DNA of 64,000 bases. Origin: Hyphomicrobium sp. (GTDB taxonomy: Bacteria > Pseudomonadota > Alphaproteobacteria > Rhizobiales > Hyphomicrobiaceae). Positions within the stretch are counted from its first letter, which is position 1; the number at the start of each line of letters is the position of its first letter. The stretch is taken from assembly GCA_025351425.1 (NCBI GenBank), contig JANXVY010000056.1, positions 31,814 to 95,813 on the forward strand, in the 5' to 3' direction. Made by a program: the position numbers and the translations under genes. Below the pieces are notes generated by a model. It had not been told where the DNA came from and ran no database searches. It worked only from the letters and a program-made list of their open reading frames with translations. This document shows, piece after piece, positions 17,526-26,625 of this stretch.

Positions 17526-18185
17526 GTGACGGCCACACGATTGATCATCGTCGACGACCACCCGCTATTTCGCGGCGCTCTCAGTCAGGCGCTGGCGTTG
17601 ACGTTTCCGCAGGCGAACATCCTTGAAGCGTCTTCCCTGGAAGCCTTGACGCAGATCCTGACCGGCGGCGAAGAGGTCGACCTCGTGTTGCTCGATCTGG
17701 CGATGCCTGGCGTGATGGGGCTGTCGGGTCTGCTGTTCCTGCGTGCCCAATACCCGGAAATTCCAGTGGTCGTCGTGTCGGCCACGGAAGATAGAGTGAC
17801 CATCCGGCGGTGCATCGAGTTCGGCGCGGCCGGCTTCGTACCCAAGTCGGAGCCGGTGGACAACATCCGGAGTGCGATCCAGGCCGTTCTCGCCGGTAAA
17901 GTCTGGACCCCCGCGGATGTCGAGCTGAACATCGGCCAACCGTCCGAAAGCAATGAACTGCTCTCCCGCATCTCGACGCTGACGCCCCAGCAGCTGCGCG
18001 TGCTCATGATGCTGTCCGAAGGACTTCCCAATAAGTTGATCGCCTACAAGCTCGGCGTGTCGGAAGCAACCATCAAGGCTCACGTCTCACAAATCCTGAC
18101 CAAGTTGGGCGTAGACAGCCGCACCCAGGCCGTAATCGCGATCAACCGCCTTGACGACCGCGAGTGGCGCGCCAACGCCAATTGA
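17526..18185 (+). CDS. LuxR-family response regulator, CrbR-like
   Basis: 219 residues from GTG 17526, which is preceded by GGAGA. The open frame from 17406 adds a non-homologous leader. The receiver domain begins RLIIVDDHPLFRGAL; the phospho-acceptor is Asp57 in LVLLDLAMPG. The C-terminal LuxR-type helix-turn-helix is LTPQQLRVLMMLSEGLPNKLIAYKLGVSEATIKAHV. Together with the symporter-histidine kinase converging on it, this is the CrbS/CrbR arrangement, known to control acetyl-CoA synthetase genes in Vibrio and Pseudomonas. Its stop abuts the kinase stop with no base between. Confidence 0.88.
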   Translation: MTATRLIIVDDHPLFRGALSQALALTFPQANILEASSLEALTQILTGGEEVDLVLLDLAMPGVMGLSGLLFLRAQYPEIPVVVVSATEDRVTIRRCIEFGAAGFVPKSEPVDNIRSAIQAVLAGKVWTPADVELNIGQPSESNELLSRISTLTPQQLRVLMMLSEGLPNKLIAYKLGVSEATIKAHVSQILTKLGVDSRTQAVIAINRLDDREWRANAN

Positions 18186-21100
18186 TCAGGACGCCGTTTC
18201 GGGTTCCAGGCTTCTGGCCCGCGCGAGGCTAGCGGCCAGGGCCGCCCGCAGCGCCGCCGGCTTGATGGGTTTTTTCAGGTAGGAAAACCCGTGATTGCGG
18301 ATTTCGCGCTGCACGTCGTTGGACTGATCCGCGGTGATGATGATCGCGGGAATCTGGCTCTTGCTAGCAGCCCTGAGCCGCAAGATGGCCTCGATGCCGG
18401 TGCCATGATCGAGATGATAGTCGGCCAAGATCACGGTCGGCCACAGGCTGCTCATCTGCGGGAACCCCATGCGGCGCAGGATGACGGCCTCGGCGCTGCC
18501 GGTTGTCTCCACCGAACACTTCCATCCCTTCAGTAACGCATCCATTCCGGCGAGCACGGCCGGCTCGTTGTCGATGCACAAGACCCTGACCCCCTCGAAA
18601 CTCCCAAGCGCAGGACCGGTGGCAGCGCCAGGTGCGCAAACCAGCGCGCGTGCAGCCGTTCGCTCGACATGCACGGCAAACATGGATCCGCACCCGACAG
18701 TTGAAACCAGTTCGAGCCGCGCCCCCAGCATCTTGCAGATGCGCTCCACGATCGACAGTCCCAGGCCCACGCCGCGTTCCGACCCAGCGGTTTCATCGAG
18801 GCGCTGGAACTCCTTGAAGATCAGGGCGCGGTCGGCCTCCGCAATCCCCGAGCCCGTATCGAAGACGGCGATCTTGACGTTCTGGTCGCGGGCCTGGGCG
18901 CCGATCAGCACCCCGCCGCGCGTGGTGTACTTGATCGCGTTGGCGAGCAAATTTTGCAGCACGCGCCGCAGCAACCGCCGGTCCGACGAAACCCACATCC
19001 GTGTCGGGATGACGGTGAGCCTCAGCCCCTTGGCTTTCGCGATCGGTTCGAACTCGACGCGGAGCTGATCCAGCAACGGCGCCAGCGCAAATGCCTCGAT
19101 CTCCGGCTCTAGCCGGCCCGCATCGATGCGCGACATCTCGATCAGCGCCGAGAAAATCTCCTCGACCGCCTGTAACGAAGCGTCGAGATTGCCGACAAGA
19201 TGAGCTTCCGGACCCGGCAGCGGGCGTTCGACGAGGCTCGCAGCATAAAGCCGTGCGGCGTTCAGCGGCTGCAGAATGTCGTGGCTGGCGGCCGCGATGA
19301 ACCGGGTTTTGTCGAGGTTTGCAGCCTCCGCCTCGGCTTTGGCTTCCGCCAGCGCCGTATTGACGGCGACGAGCTCGCGCGTGCGCTCCTGCACACGCCG
19401 CTCCAGCGTTTCATTCGCCCGCGCGAGTGCCACGTCGGAGGCGACCCGGTGGGTGATGTCGGAAAACGTGATGACGATGCCGCCTTGCGGCATGGGGCTC
19501 GTCCGCACCTCGAGAATCCGGTCGCCCGACAGCTCACGCTCGTGGAAGATCTCCTGCCGTACGGCAAGCTTGAGCACTCTATCGCCAATGAGCGTATCGA
19601 GCATTGGGCTCTCAAGTCCTGCGCGCGCTGCCGAGACGCGCAGGATGGTTTCGAGCGAAACGCCCAGCTGCACCATTTCCTCGGGCAGATTGAGCAGATC
19701 GCGGAACTGCCGGTTCCAACAGATGAGCTGCATGTCCTTGTCGAACACCGAAAGGCCGTGCCGAACCTGATCGAGCGCCGATTGCAAGAGGTCGCGGTTG
19801 AATTGGAGCGCCTCGTTGGCGTCGTCCAGCAAACGCAAGGCCGAACCCTGGGAAACATCGCCCCGCCGCAGCAGCAACGACATGATGAGCCGCGCGGAGG
19901 CCGCGCCGACCGCACTGGTCAGTAGATGTTCCGTGAACCGGATGGCGTGGACGTCAGCTTCGAGTTTGGGGTCGCCGCCCGCTCCCTGGCCCTGCTGCCG
20001 CTGGGCGGCAAACACCGCAAATGACCGGTTCGCGCGCTCGACGCCCAGGTAGCGCGCGGCCGTCTGCTCCAGTTCTTGGATCGTGACGGTGGTGCGCCAG
20101 CGGCGGAACGCCCGGCTAGTCGAGGGCTGCGTGAAATCGACGGGCGCAAAAATCTGCGCCTGCATTCGCTCGATCGGCTCCGGCGGCCGCAGCGCCGAAA
20201 CGACGATATAGGCAGAGAGGTTCGCTCCCAGGCTCCAGATGACGGCATGTGCGATGGGGTCGAATTGCAGAAACAGCAGTTCTTCGGGCCGCAGCGCGCT
20301 GATCCCGAACGGCCCGTCATTGACGATACTGAGGGGCAGATATTGCGCTTTGGCCATCCAGGGAAGCACCATGGTGTAGCACCAAAAGGCAAATCCGGCG
20401 AGGGTGCCCGCAATCGCACCGCGGGCGGTTCCCCCGCGCCAGATGAGGCCACCGAAAAAGGCAGGCGCGACCTGCGCGATGCCGGCAAACGAAATGAGCC
20501 CGATGGTGACGAGGCTCTCGGCCTGCCCGAGCGCCGTGTAAACACTGTAGGCCAACAGCAGAATGATAACGATGGCCGCGCGGCGGATGAACAGCACCGA
20601 GCCCGAAAGATCGACGCTTTTCCCGGCCCCGCTCATCGCCCGCCGCCGCAACATCAGCGGCAGCACCAGCCCGTTGCTCACCATAATGGCGAGCGCAACC
20701 GCCTCGACGATGACCATGGCGGTCGCAGCCGATAGCCCGCCGACGAACGCCAGCATCGAAACGGCGGCCGAACCTGCATTCATCGGCACCGTGAGCACGT
20801 AGAAATCGGGATCCGCGATGCCCCGTTGGAGCAGCATCATGCCGGCCGCCGCCAGCGGAATGACGAAAATGTTGATGGCGACGAGATAGAGCGGGAAGAG
20901 CCAGCGCGCACGCGCCAGTTCGCGCTCGGAATTATTTTCGACGACAATAACGTGGAACTGTCGCGGCAGCAGGATGACGCAAACCGCGCTGATCAGTGTG
21001 ACGGCGAGCCACTTGCCCCCGTTGAGGCGGCCAGAGAAAATCTGCACCACCTGCGGATCTAATCCAGCCCGGTCGAGAAACGCCGACGGCCCGCCGAACA

Positions 21101-21770
21101 TGGCGAACACGACGAAGCAACCGACCGCCGTGAGCGTTGCGAGCTTGACCGCGCTTTCCACCGCCAGCGCCAGCATCAGCCCGTCTTGATGCTCGGTCGC
21201 ATCAACGTAGCGGGTGCCAAACAGAATAGCGAACGCAGCGAGCGCAAGGGTAATGACGATCGCGGTATCGGCAAACGGCAGCGCGCCATGAGGGACGGTG
21301 GTGAGCGGCCCGCCGCCCAGTAGCGTTTCGACGGACACCGAAATCGCCTTCAGCTGCAGCGCGATGTAGGGCAGCGTGGCTAGGATCAGCACAAGCGTGA
21401 CGACGGCGCCCACCAGTTGGCTCTTACCGTAGCGTGCGGCCATGAAGTCCGAAACGGACGTCAGGTTCTGGCTCTTGGAGAGCCGAACGATCCGCTGCAG
21501 CATGGGATAGCCGACGGCAAAGGTGAGCAGGGGACCCAGGTAGACGGGGATGAAATCATATCCCGAAGTGGCGGCGAGCCCCACGCTGCCGAAAAACGTC
21601 CAAGATGTGCAGTAGACGGTGGTGGTCAGGGCATAGATCATCGGCCGGCTGACGGCCCCGTGTTGTAACCCCGCCGCCCGGTCGCCGATCCAAGCGACCG
21701 CAAACAGCGCGCCGACATAGCCCAGCGCCACCGCAATCAAGAACCAGCTGTCGAACATCGGAGGCGTCAT
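18186..21770 (-). CDS. Hybrid histidine kinase with sodium:solute symporter domain, CrbS-like
   Basis: 1194 residues from ATG 21770; 40 upstream codons in frame look non-coding. Domains in order: SLC5/SSS membrane domain (about 1-510, e.g. SKSQNLTSVSDFMAARYGKSQ), PAS-like domain (QVRHGLSVFDKDMQLICWN), coiled coil (ANETLERRVQERTRELV), HisKA with His830 in AAASHDILQPL, HATPase (NLLANAIKYTTRGG; GVGLGLSIVERI) and receiver with Asp1117 in ILADYHLDHG. CrbS-type sensors link a transporter-like domain to kinase output. It converges on the cognate-looking LuxR regulator and lies 1 kb from a separate symporter, so sensing the same solute is plausible. Confidence 0.88.
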   Translation of the reverse strand: MTPPMFDSWFLIAVALGYVGALFAVAWIGDRAAGLQHGAVSRPMIYALTTTVYCTSWTFFGSVGLAATSGYDFIPVYLGPLLTFAVGYPMLQRIVRLSKSQNLTSVSDFMAARYGKSQLVGAVVTLVLILATLPYIALQLKAISVSVETLLGGGPLTTVPHGALPFADTAIVITLALAAFAILFGTRYVDATEHQDGLMLALAVESAVKLATLTAVGCFVVFAMFGGPSAFLDRAGLDPQVVQIFSGRLNGGKWLAVTLISAVCVILLPRQFHVIVVENNSERELARARWLFPLYLVAINIFVIPLAAAGMMLLQRGIADPDFYVLTVPMNAGSAAVSMLAFVGGLSAATAMVIVEAVALAIMVSNGLVLPLMLRRRAMSGAGKSVDLSGSVLFIRRAAIVIILLLAYSVYTALGQAESLVTIGLISFAGIAQVAPAFFGGLIWRGGTARGAIAGTLAGFAFWCYTMVLPWMAKAQYLPLSIVNDGPFGISALRPEELLFLQFDPIAHAVIWSLGANLSAYIVVSALRPPEPIERMQAQIFAPVDFTQPSTSRAFRRWRTTVTIQELEQTAARYLGVERANRSFAVFAAQRQQGQGAGGDPKLEADVHAIRFTEHLLTSAVGAASARLIMSLLLRRGDVSQGSALRLLDDANEALQFNRDLLQSALDQVRHGLSVFDKDMQLICWNRQFRDLLNLPEEMVQLGVSLETILRVSAARAGLESPMLDTLIGDRVLKLAVRQEIFHERELSGDRILEVRTSPMPQGGIVITFSDITHRVASDVALARANETLERRVQERTRELVAVNTALAEAKAEAEAANLDKTRFIAAASHDILQPLNAARLYAASLVERPLPGPEAHLVGNLDASLQAVEEIFSALIEMSRIDAGRLEPEIEAFALAPLLDQLRVEFEPIAKAKGLRLTVIPTRMWVSSDRRLLRRVLQNLLANAIKYTTRGGVLIGAQARDQNVKIAVFDTGSGIAEADRALIFKEFQRLDETAGSERGVGLGLSIVERICKMLGARLELVSTVGCGSMFAVHVERTAARALVCAPGAATGPALGSFEGVRVLCIDNEPAVLAGMDALLKGWKCSVETTGSAEAVILRRMGFPQMSSLWPTVILADYHLDHGTGIEAILRLRAASKSQIPAIIITADQSNDVQREIRNHGFSYLKKPIKPAALRAALAASLARARSLEPETAS

Positions 21771-22017
21771 TGGGCAGTGCGATCCAAACCTGTTGTCGAA
21801 AAGACCAGTTTGGGCGCTCGCCCGATGGTTTGTCCATGCGGCTTCCGGCTTGTCGGCACCGCAGCAAATTCGGCAAGAAACACTTAGCACCCTGCGCCAG
21901 TCGTATTCTGTGGAACTCTTCTAGATAAGGAGATGCGTCACGATCCGAATCGGTGGCGTGTGATAGCCAACGAGCGGTTCACGGATGGGATGACGCAAAA
22001 AACAAGGGGACTACACT

Positions 22018-22419
22018 ATGAGTATTATCCAGGAATTTAAAGACTTCGCCATGAAGGGCAACGTCGTCGATCTCGCCGTCGGCGTGATCATGGGTGCCGC
22101 GTTTGCACCCATCGTCGGCACGCTCGTCGACAACGTGATCATGCCCCCGATCGGCCTCGCCATGGCCGGCCTCGATTTCGCGTCGCTGAAGGCTATTCTG
22201 CAAACCGGCGATGCGACGAAGAAGATCCCTGAAGTTGCGATCGGCTACGGCTTGTTCCTGAACGCGATCATCAAGTTCCTGATCACGGCCTTTGCGATAT
22301 TCCTGCTGGTCAAGGCGATGAACGCCGTGAAGAAGCCGGCCCCCGCCGCAGCACCCGCCGCACCGCCCCCAAGCGAAGTCTACCTGAAGGAAATCCGCGA
22401 CGCGCTCGTCAAGCGCTGA
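22018..22419 (+). CDS. mscL: Large-conductance mechanosensitive channel MscL
   Basis: 133 residues, the usual size. It begins with MSIIQEFKDFAMKGNVVDLAVGVIMGAAF, the N-terminal amphipathic helix and pore-lining TM1. TM2 is FLNAIIKFLITAFAIFLLVKAMN, and the C-terminal helix contains PSEVYLKEIRDALVKR. It opens under hypo-osmotic shock. An AAGGGG ribosome site precedes ATG 22018. A strong terminator lies about 25 bp downstream, so it is a single-gene unit. Confidence 0.97.
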   Translation: MSIIQEFKDFAMKGNVVDLAVGVIMGAAFAPIVGTLVDNVIMPPIGLAMAGLDFASLKAILQTGDATKKIPEVAIGYGLFLNAIIKFLITAFAIFLLVKAMNAVKKPAPAAAPAAPPPSEVYLKEIRDALVKR

Positions 22420-22444
22420 TCGGAAGCCTTTGATTGAAATCAGC

Positions 22445-22476
22445 GGCGGTTGCTTCCGGGCAACCGCCGTCTTTTT
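22445..22476 (+). terminator. Rho-independent terminator of mscL
   Basis: A 9-bp perfect stem GGCGGTTGC/GCAACCGCC with a 6-nt loop is followed after three bases by TTTTT. It starts 25 bp past the mscL stop. The gene on the other strand (RNase D) ends at 22502, so it may act on both convergent transcripts, though the T-run favours the plus strand. Confidence 0.88.
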
Positions 22477-22501
22477 GCGCAAAACCACCCGTCTTCGGCG
22501 C

Positions 22502-23119
22502 TCAATGCGAGAAGATATCGTCGTCTGGAAACCCGGCGAGATCGAGCGCCGCGCGGGTAGGCAGGAACCCGAACGCAGCTTCGGCAAACGCCCTGCGGCC
22601 CTCGCGGTCGAGCATCATGTCGAGCCTGGCCTTCATCGCGTGCAGATGCAGCACGTCGGACGCCGCATAGTGGCGCTGCTGATCGGTGAGCGTGACCGCA
22701 CCCCAGTCCGAACTCTGCTGCTGCTTGTTCATCTCGACGCCGAGCAGTTCGTTCGCGAGATCCTTGAGGCCGTGGCGGTCGGTGTAGGTGCGAACGAGCT
22801 TGGACGCGATCTTGGTGCAATAGACGGGCTGCGTGACGACGCCGAGATACTTATGCAGCACGGCAACGTCGAAGCGGGCGAAATGGAAAATCTTCAGCAC
22901 GGCCGGGTCGGTGAGCAGCGCCTTGAGCCGCGGCGAGGAATAATCCTTGCCGTCGAACTGCACCAGATGCGCGTTACCATCGCCCGCCGACAGCTGCACG
23001 AGGCACAGCCGATCGCGATTTGGATTGAGCCCGAGCGTTTCGGTATCGATGGCGACGCTGCCCGTGAACGTGACGTTAGCCGGCAGATCGCCCTTATGGA
23101 GCTTGATGATCGGGCTCAA
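22502..23119 (-). CDS. Ribonuclease D-like 3'-5' exonuclease (short form)
   Basis: 205 residues comprising only the DnaQ-like DEDDy exonuclease domain: VAIDTETLGL (Asp and Glu of ExoI), FHFARFDVAVL (ExoII Asp) and YAASDVLHLHAM (ExoIII Tyr and Asp). The HRDC domains of classical RNase D are absent, as in the short alphaproteobacterial form. It probably trims 3' ends of tRNA or other structured RNA. A tRNA-Leu gene lies directly upstream on the same strand, possibly on the same transcript. Confidence 0.88.
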   Translation of the reverse strand: MSPIIKLHKGDLPANVTFTGSVAIDTETLGLNPNRDRLCLVQLSAGDGNAHLVQFDGKDYSSPRLKALLTDPAVLKIFHFARFDVAVLHKYLGVVTQPVYCTKIASKLVRTYTDRHGLKDLANELLGVEMNKQQQSSDWGAVTLTDQQRHYAASDVLHLHAMKARLDMMLDREGRRAFAEAAFGFLPTRAALDLAGFPDDDIFSH

Positions 23120-23176
23120 CGGGCAACTCCTGCGCGCACCGTGCGGCGCTCAAAACGAGGGATCAATGAGATTGTG

Positions 23177-23262
<86 letters not shown>

Positions 23263-23431
23263 AACCGAGCCGCATGGGTTAGTGATGTGACGGGGCCTTG
23301 TCAACCGCGCAGTGACGCCGGACAGTTCAACCCCATCGCGCTTGCGGCTAAGGCAAGCCTTCACACCGCGCCGCCGCCTGTGTATTGCAAGGGCCGGACA
23401 AACTTTCAGCCGGACTTCAAGGAATTTAGGC

Positions 23432-24412
23432 ATGGCAGAGCGCGGCGCAGACAGGTTGGCAACGGTGTTCGGCGGCTCGGGCTTCGTCGGCCGCCACGCG
23501 ATCCGCGCGCTCGCGCGCACCGGCTGGCGGGTACGCGCTGCCGAGCGCCGGCCGGACCTCGCAGGCCACTTGCAGCCGCTGGGCTCCGTCGGCCAGATCA
23601 TGGCGGTGCAGGCGAACCTGCGGTTTCCAGCCTCCCTCGAACGTGCGGTGGCAGGCGCGGACTGCGTGATCAATGCGGTGGGCGTGCTGGCGGGATCGGG
23701 CCGCCAGAGCTTCGATGCACTCCACGTCCAAGGCGCGCGCGCGGTGGCAAAGGCGGCCCGCGAAGCAGGCTGCAAGCGGCTGATACACGTGTCCGCCCTC
23801 GGCGCAGACCTCAAATCGAAATCCAACTATGCCCGCAGCAAGGCCGAAGGCGAACGCGCTGTGCTGGAGGAATTCCCGGACGCAATCATCCTGCGGCCCT
23901 CGATCGTGTTCGGCCCCGAGGACCAGTTCTTCAACCGGTTCGCCTCGCTCGCACAGGTATCGCCGCTCCTGCCCCTGATCGGCGGCGGCAAGACCAAGTT
24001 CCAGCCCGTGTTCGTGGGTGACGTAGCAAGCGCCATCAAGGCCGCCGCCGACGGCGCGGGCAAACCCGGCACGGTGTTCGAGCTGGGCGGCCCGGAAGTG
24101 GCAAGCTTCCGAGACCTGCTGGATCGCACGCAGGACTGGACCGGCCGCTCGCGGGGCTATCTGCCGCTGCCGTTCTGGATGGCGAAGCTTCAGGCGCTGA
24201 TGACGTGGCCACTGCCGAACGCCGTGCGCCCGATCACGGTCGATCAGGTCCGCATGCTGGCGGTCGACAATGTGGTGAGCAACGAAGCCAAGCAGGAAGG
24301 CCGCTCGCTGGCAGCTTTCGGCGTCAATGAGGCGACGCCGATGGCAGCCGAAGTTCCCGGCTACCTGGAGCGCTTTAAAGCCCGTGGCCAGTTCTCACAC
24401 TATCGGGGCTGA
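23432..24412 (+). CDS. Complex I NDUFA9-family NAD(P)-binding protein
   Basis: 326 residues, an atypical short-chain dehydrogenase of the NDUFA9/39-kDa type. The Rossmann motif is TVFGGSGFVGRHAIRALA; later come NAVGVLAGSGRQSFDALHVQGAR, HVSALGAD and YARSKAEGERAV, in which the YxxxK pair is kept. In alphaproteobacteria such proteins are annotated as complex I assembly or structural subunits. ATG 23432 is chosen because AAGGAATTT lies 9 bases upstream and the Rossmann fold then begins near residue 10. The longer frame from 23312 runs into the region before the tRNA. Confidence 0.88.
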   Translation: MAERGADRLATVFGGSGFVGRHAIRALARTGWRVRAAERRPDLAGHLQPLGSVGQIMAVQANLRFPASLERAVAGADCVINAVGVLAGSGRQSFDALHVQGARAVAKAAREAGCKRLIHVSALGADLKSKSNYARSKAEGERAVLEEFPDAIILRPSIVFGPEDQFFNRFASLAQVSPLLPLIGGGKTKFQPVFVGDVASAIKAAADGAGKPGTVFELGGPEVASFRDLLDRTQDWTGRSRGYLPLPFWMAKLQALMTWPLPNAVRPITVDQVRMLAVDNVVSNEAKQEGRSLAAFGVNEATPMAAEVPGYLERFKARGQFSHYRG

Positions 24413-24456
24413 AGCTCGAAAACGGCCGCCGCCGCGTGCGCTTGCCGAAGAATTTA

Positions 24457-24538
24457 TCCCGCAATATTGCGGGAGGCTTACAACGGACTCTGCCCACAGA
24501 TCGCCACCACCCCGGCCCTCCCCGCAAGAGGGGGAGGG
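24457..24538. repeat. Palindrome and GC-rich hairpin in the hemW leader
   Basis: Two inverted repeats lie between the NDUFA9-like gene and hemW. The first is a perfect 18-bp palindrome TCCCGCAATATTGCGGGA (24457-24474). The second is CCCTCCCC/GGGGAGGG with a 7-nt loop (24516-24538). The 3' arm of the second overlaps the purine-rich stretch that would serve as the hemW ribosome site. Confidence 0.8.
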
Positions 24539-24552
24539 GGAAGAAAGTGCCA

Positions 24553-25722
24553 ATGCCCCCACCCGACCCAGGCTTCGGCGTTTACGTGCACTGGCCATTT
24601 TGCGCGGCGAAGTGCCCGTATTGCGACTTCAACAGTCACGTCCGGTTCGGCGGAGTGGACGAACCGCGGTTTCTGGCTGCCTACCTCCAAGAACTCGCCA
24701 ACACCGCCGCGCTGACCGGACCGCGCAACGTCGCCAGCATCTTCTTCGGTGGCGGCACGCCCTCGCTGATGAAACCGCAGACCGTCGGCGCGATCATCGA
24801 CGCCATCGGCACGGCCTACACGATCTCACCCAACGCCGAGATCACGCTGGAGGCGAACCCGTCGAGCGTGGAGGCCGAACGGTTCCGCGGCTATCGATCA
24901 GCGGGCGTCAACCGGGTTTCGATGGGCGTGCAATCGCTGCGGGATGCGGAGCTGAAGTCGCTGGGCCGGATTCACTCGGTCGCTGAAGCCAGGGCCGCGA
25001 TCGAAACCGCCGCCAGGACGTTCGACCGCTATACGTTCGATTTGATCTATGCCCGCCCGGGCCAGACGCCGGCCCAATGGCGCAAGGAACTAACTGAGGG
25101 TCTGGCGCTCGCCGGTTCGCACATCTCGCTCTATCAGCTGACCATCGAGCCCGAGACGCCGTTCGCCGTACTCCATGCGGCGGGCAAGATCGTCGTCCCC
25201 GATCAGGACGCGGCGTTGGCGCTGTGGGACGTAACCCACGAATTGACGGAGGCGCACGGCCTGCCGCTGTACGAGATTTCCAATCACGCACACCGCGGCG
25301 AGGAAAGCCGCCACAACCTGCTCTATTGGCGCTATGGCGAGTATGCCGGCATCGGACCCGGCGCGCACGGGCGAATCATGACAGGCGGTACGCGCCATGC
25401 GACGATAGCCGAGCGCAACCCGGAAGGCTGGCTTGAGCGTGTCGAGAGCCACGGCCATGGCCGCACGGACCTGACGGCGCTGACGCCAGCCGAGGAGGCG
25501 GACGAGATGTTGCTGATGGGCCTACGCCTCAACGAAGGGCTGGACCTCGCCCGGCTGGCGCAAGTAACGAGCCGCACGCCCAGCGGCGCAGCGCTCGCGG
25601 AATTGACAGACTTGAAGATGATCGAGCCCATCGGCAACAGCCGCATCCGCGCAACGGGCCAGGGCCGCTTCGTGCTCAACGCGATCGTCGCCAAACTAAG
25701 CGAGGGGCTTCAAAAAACATAA
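24553..25722 (+). CDS. hemW: Radical SAM heme chaperone HemW
   Basis: 389 residues from ATG 24553. The radical-SAM cluster motif is CAAKCPYC (Cys17, 21, 24), preceded by VYVHWPF and followed by the Gly-rich FFGGGTPSLM, typical of HemW. The C-terminal domain (HNLLYWRYGEYAGIGPGAHG; DEMLLMGLRLNEGLDLARL) matches the HemN-like family. HemW inserts heme into respiratory proteins and is often misannotated as coproporphyrinogen oxidase. Members lack the HemN-specific N-terminal extension, as seen here. It is probably co-transcribed with the NDUFA9-like gene upstream. Confidence 0.92.
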   Translation: MPPPDPGFGVYVHWPFCAAKCPYCDFNSHVRFGGVDEPRFLAAYLQELANTAALTGPRNVASIFFGGGTPSLMKPQTVGAIIDAIGTAYTISPNAEITLEANPSSVEAERFRGYRSAGVNRVSMGVQSLRDAELKSLGRIHSVAEARAAIETAARTFDRYTFDLIYARPGQTPAQWRKELTEGLALAGSHISLYQLTIEPETPFAVLHAAGKIVVPDQDAALALWDVTHELTEAHGLPLYEISNHAHRGEESRHNLLYWRYGEYAGIGPGAHGRIMTGGTRHATIAERNPEGWLERVESHGHGRTDLTALTPAEEADEMLLMGLRLNEGLDLARLAQVTSRTPSGAALAELTDLKMIEPIGNSRIRATGQGRFVLNAIVAKLSEGLQKT

Positions 25723-25905
25723 TCCACGTAAGCATCGTAAGAACCTGGCTCGATGCTCGCGCCGCCCCGGGAACCAAGGTTTTAGATGTGCAGGGCCAGC
25801 CATGCCCATGACCCGCAGGGCCATCGGGTGCGGCGCGACCCGGCCACGATTGGCCGCCCCGCCGGAGCGCCCGAGCCCAAGCGAGGAACGGCGCGTGAGG
25901 CTAAA

Positions 25906-26466
25906 CTACGGCTCCAGCTCGGTATCCCAGTAGAGATAGTCGAGCCAACTTTCGTGCAGGTAGTTCGGCGGGAACAACCGGCCATTGCGATGCAGCTCGA
26001 ACACGGTGGGCCGGTAAGGCTCCTGCATCGGGATCATGCCGCACACGTTTGGCATCTCGCCGCCCTTGGCGAGATTGCACGGCGCACAAGCGGTGACGAC
26101 GTTGTCCCAGCGGGTCAGGCCGCCGCGCGACCGCGGGATGAGGTGGTCGAACGTGAGGTCGTTGCGGTCGCCGCAATACTGGCAGGAGAACCGGTCGCGC
26201 AGGAACACGTTGAACCGTGTGAAGGCGGGATACAGCGCCGGCTTAACGTAGGTCTTGAGCGACACGACCGACGGCAGCCGCATCTCGAAGTTCACGCTGC
26301 GGACGTAGCTATCGTACTCGGAGACGATGTTCACGCGGTCCAAAAACACGGCCTTGACCGTGTCCTGCCAGCTCCAGAGCGATAACGGGTAATAGCTCAG
26401 AGGCCGGAAGTCGGCATTCAAGACCAGTGCCGGACAGTTTTCCGGCGTTGCTGCGTGCGCGTTCAA
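25906..26466 (-). CDS. HNH endonuclease
   Basis: About 186 residues with a typical HNH nuclease core: FSCQYCGDRNDLTFDHLIPRSRGG and NVVTACAPCNLAKGG. These supply two CxxC zinc pairs and the catalytic His of DHLIPRS. The N-terminal PALVLNADFRPLSYYPLSLWSWQDTVKAVFLDRV is highly characteristic of a housekeeping-type HNH protein found across alphaproteobacteria, possibly in DNA repair. I prefer TTG 26466 as start (AGGAATTC just upstream), because it leaves about 12 residues before PALVLNAD. GTG 26529 gives 207 residues. It is not next to restriction or phage genes. Confidence 0.85.
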   Translation of the reverse strand: MNAHAATPENCPALVLNADFRPLSYYPLSLWSWQDTVKAVFLDRVNIVSEYDSYVRSVNFEMRLPSVVSLKTYVKPALYPAFTRFNVFLRDRFSCQYCGDRNDLTFDHLIPRSRGGLTRWDNVVTACAPCNLAKGGEMPNVCGMIPMQEPYRPTVFELHRNGRLFPPNYLHESWLDYLYWDTELEP

Positions 26467-26625
26467 GATGTGAATTCCTGTGTCGCCCCGACTTCTTAGT
26501 AATTCTCCGCTGACCCGAAGTTCCCTCACGCCCGGATACTAGCCGTCCATGTCAACTCTGTGAAGCTGCCCATTTCGCGCCACCAGCCGGTGGATAAGTC
26601 TGCTCAGACACTTAGCGTGACACAC

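Noticed and set aside
25723..25905. Small gene in the hemW-HNH gap
   Set aside because: Only a short minus-strand frame overlapping the HNH gene is open; it has no ribosome site or recognisable sequence.
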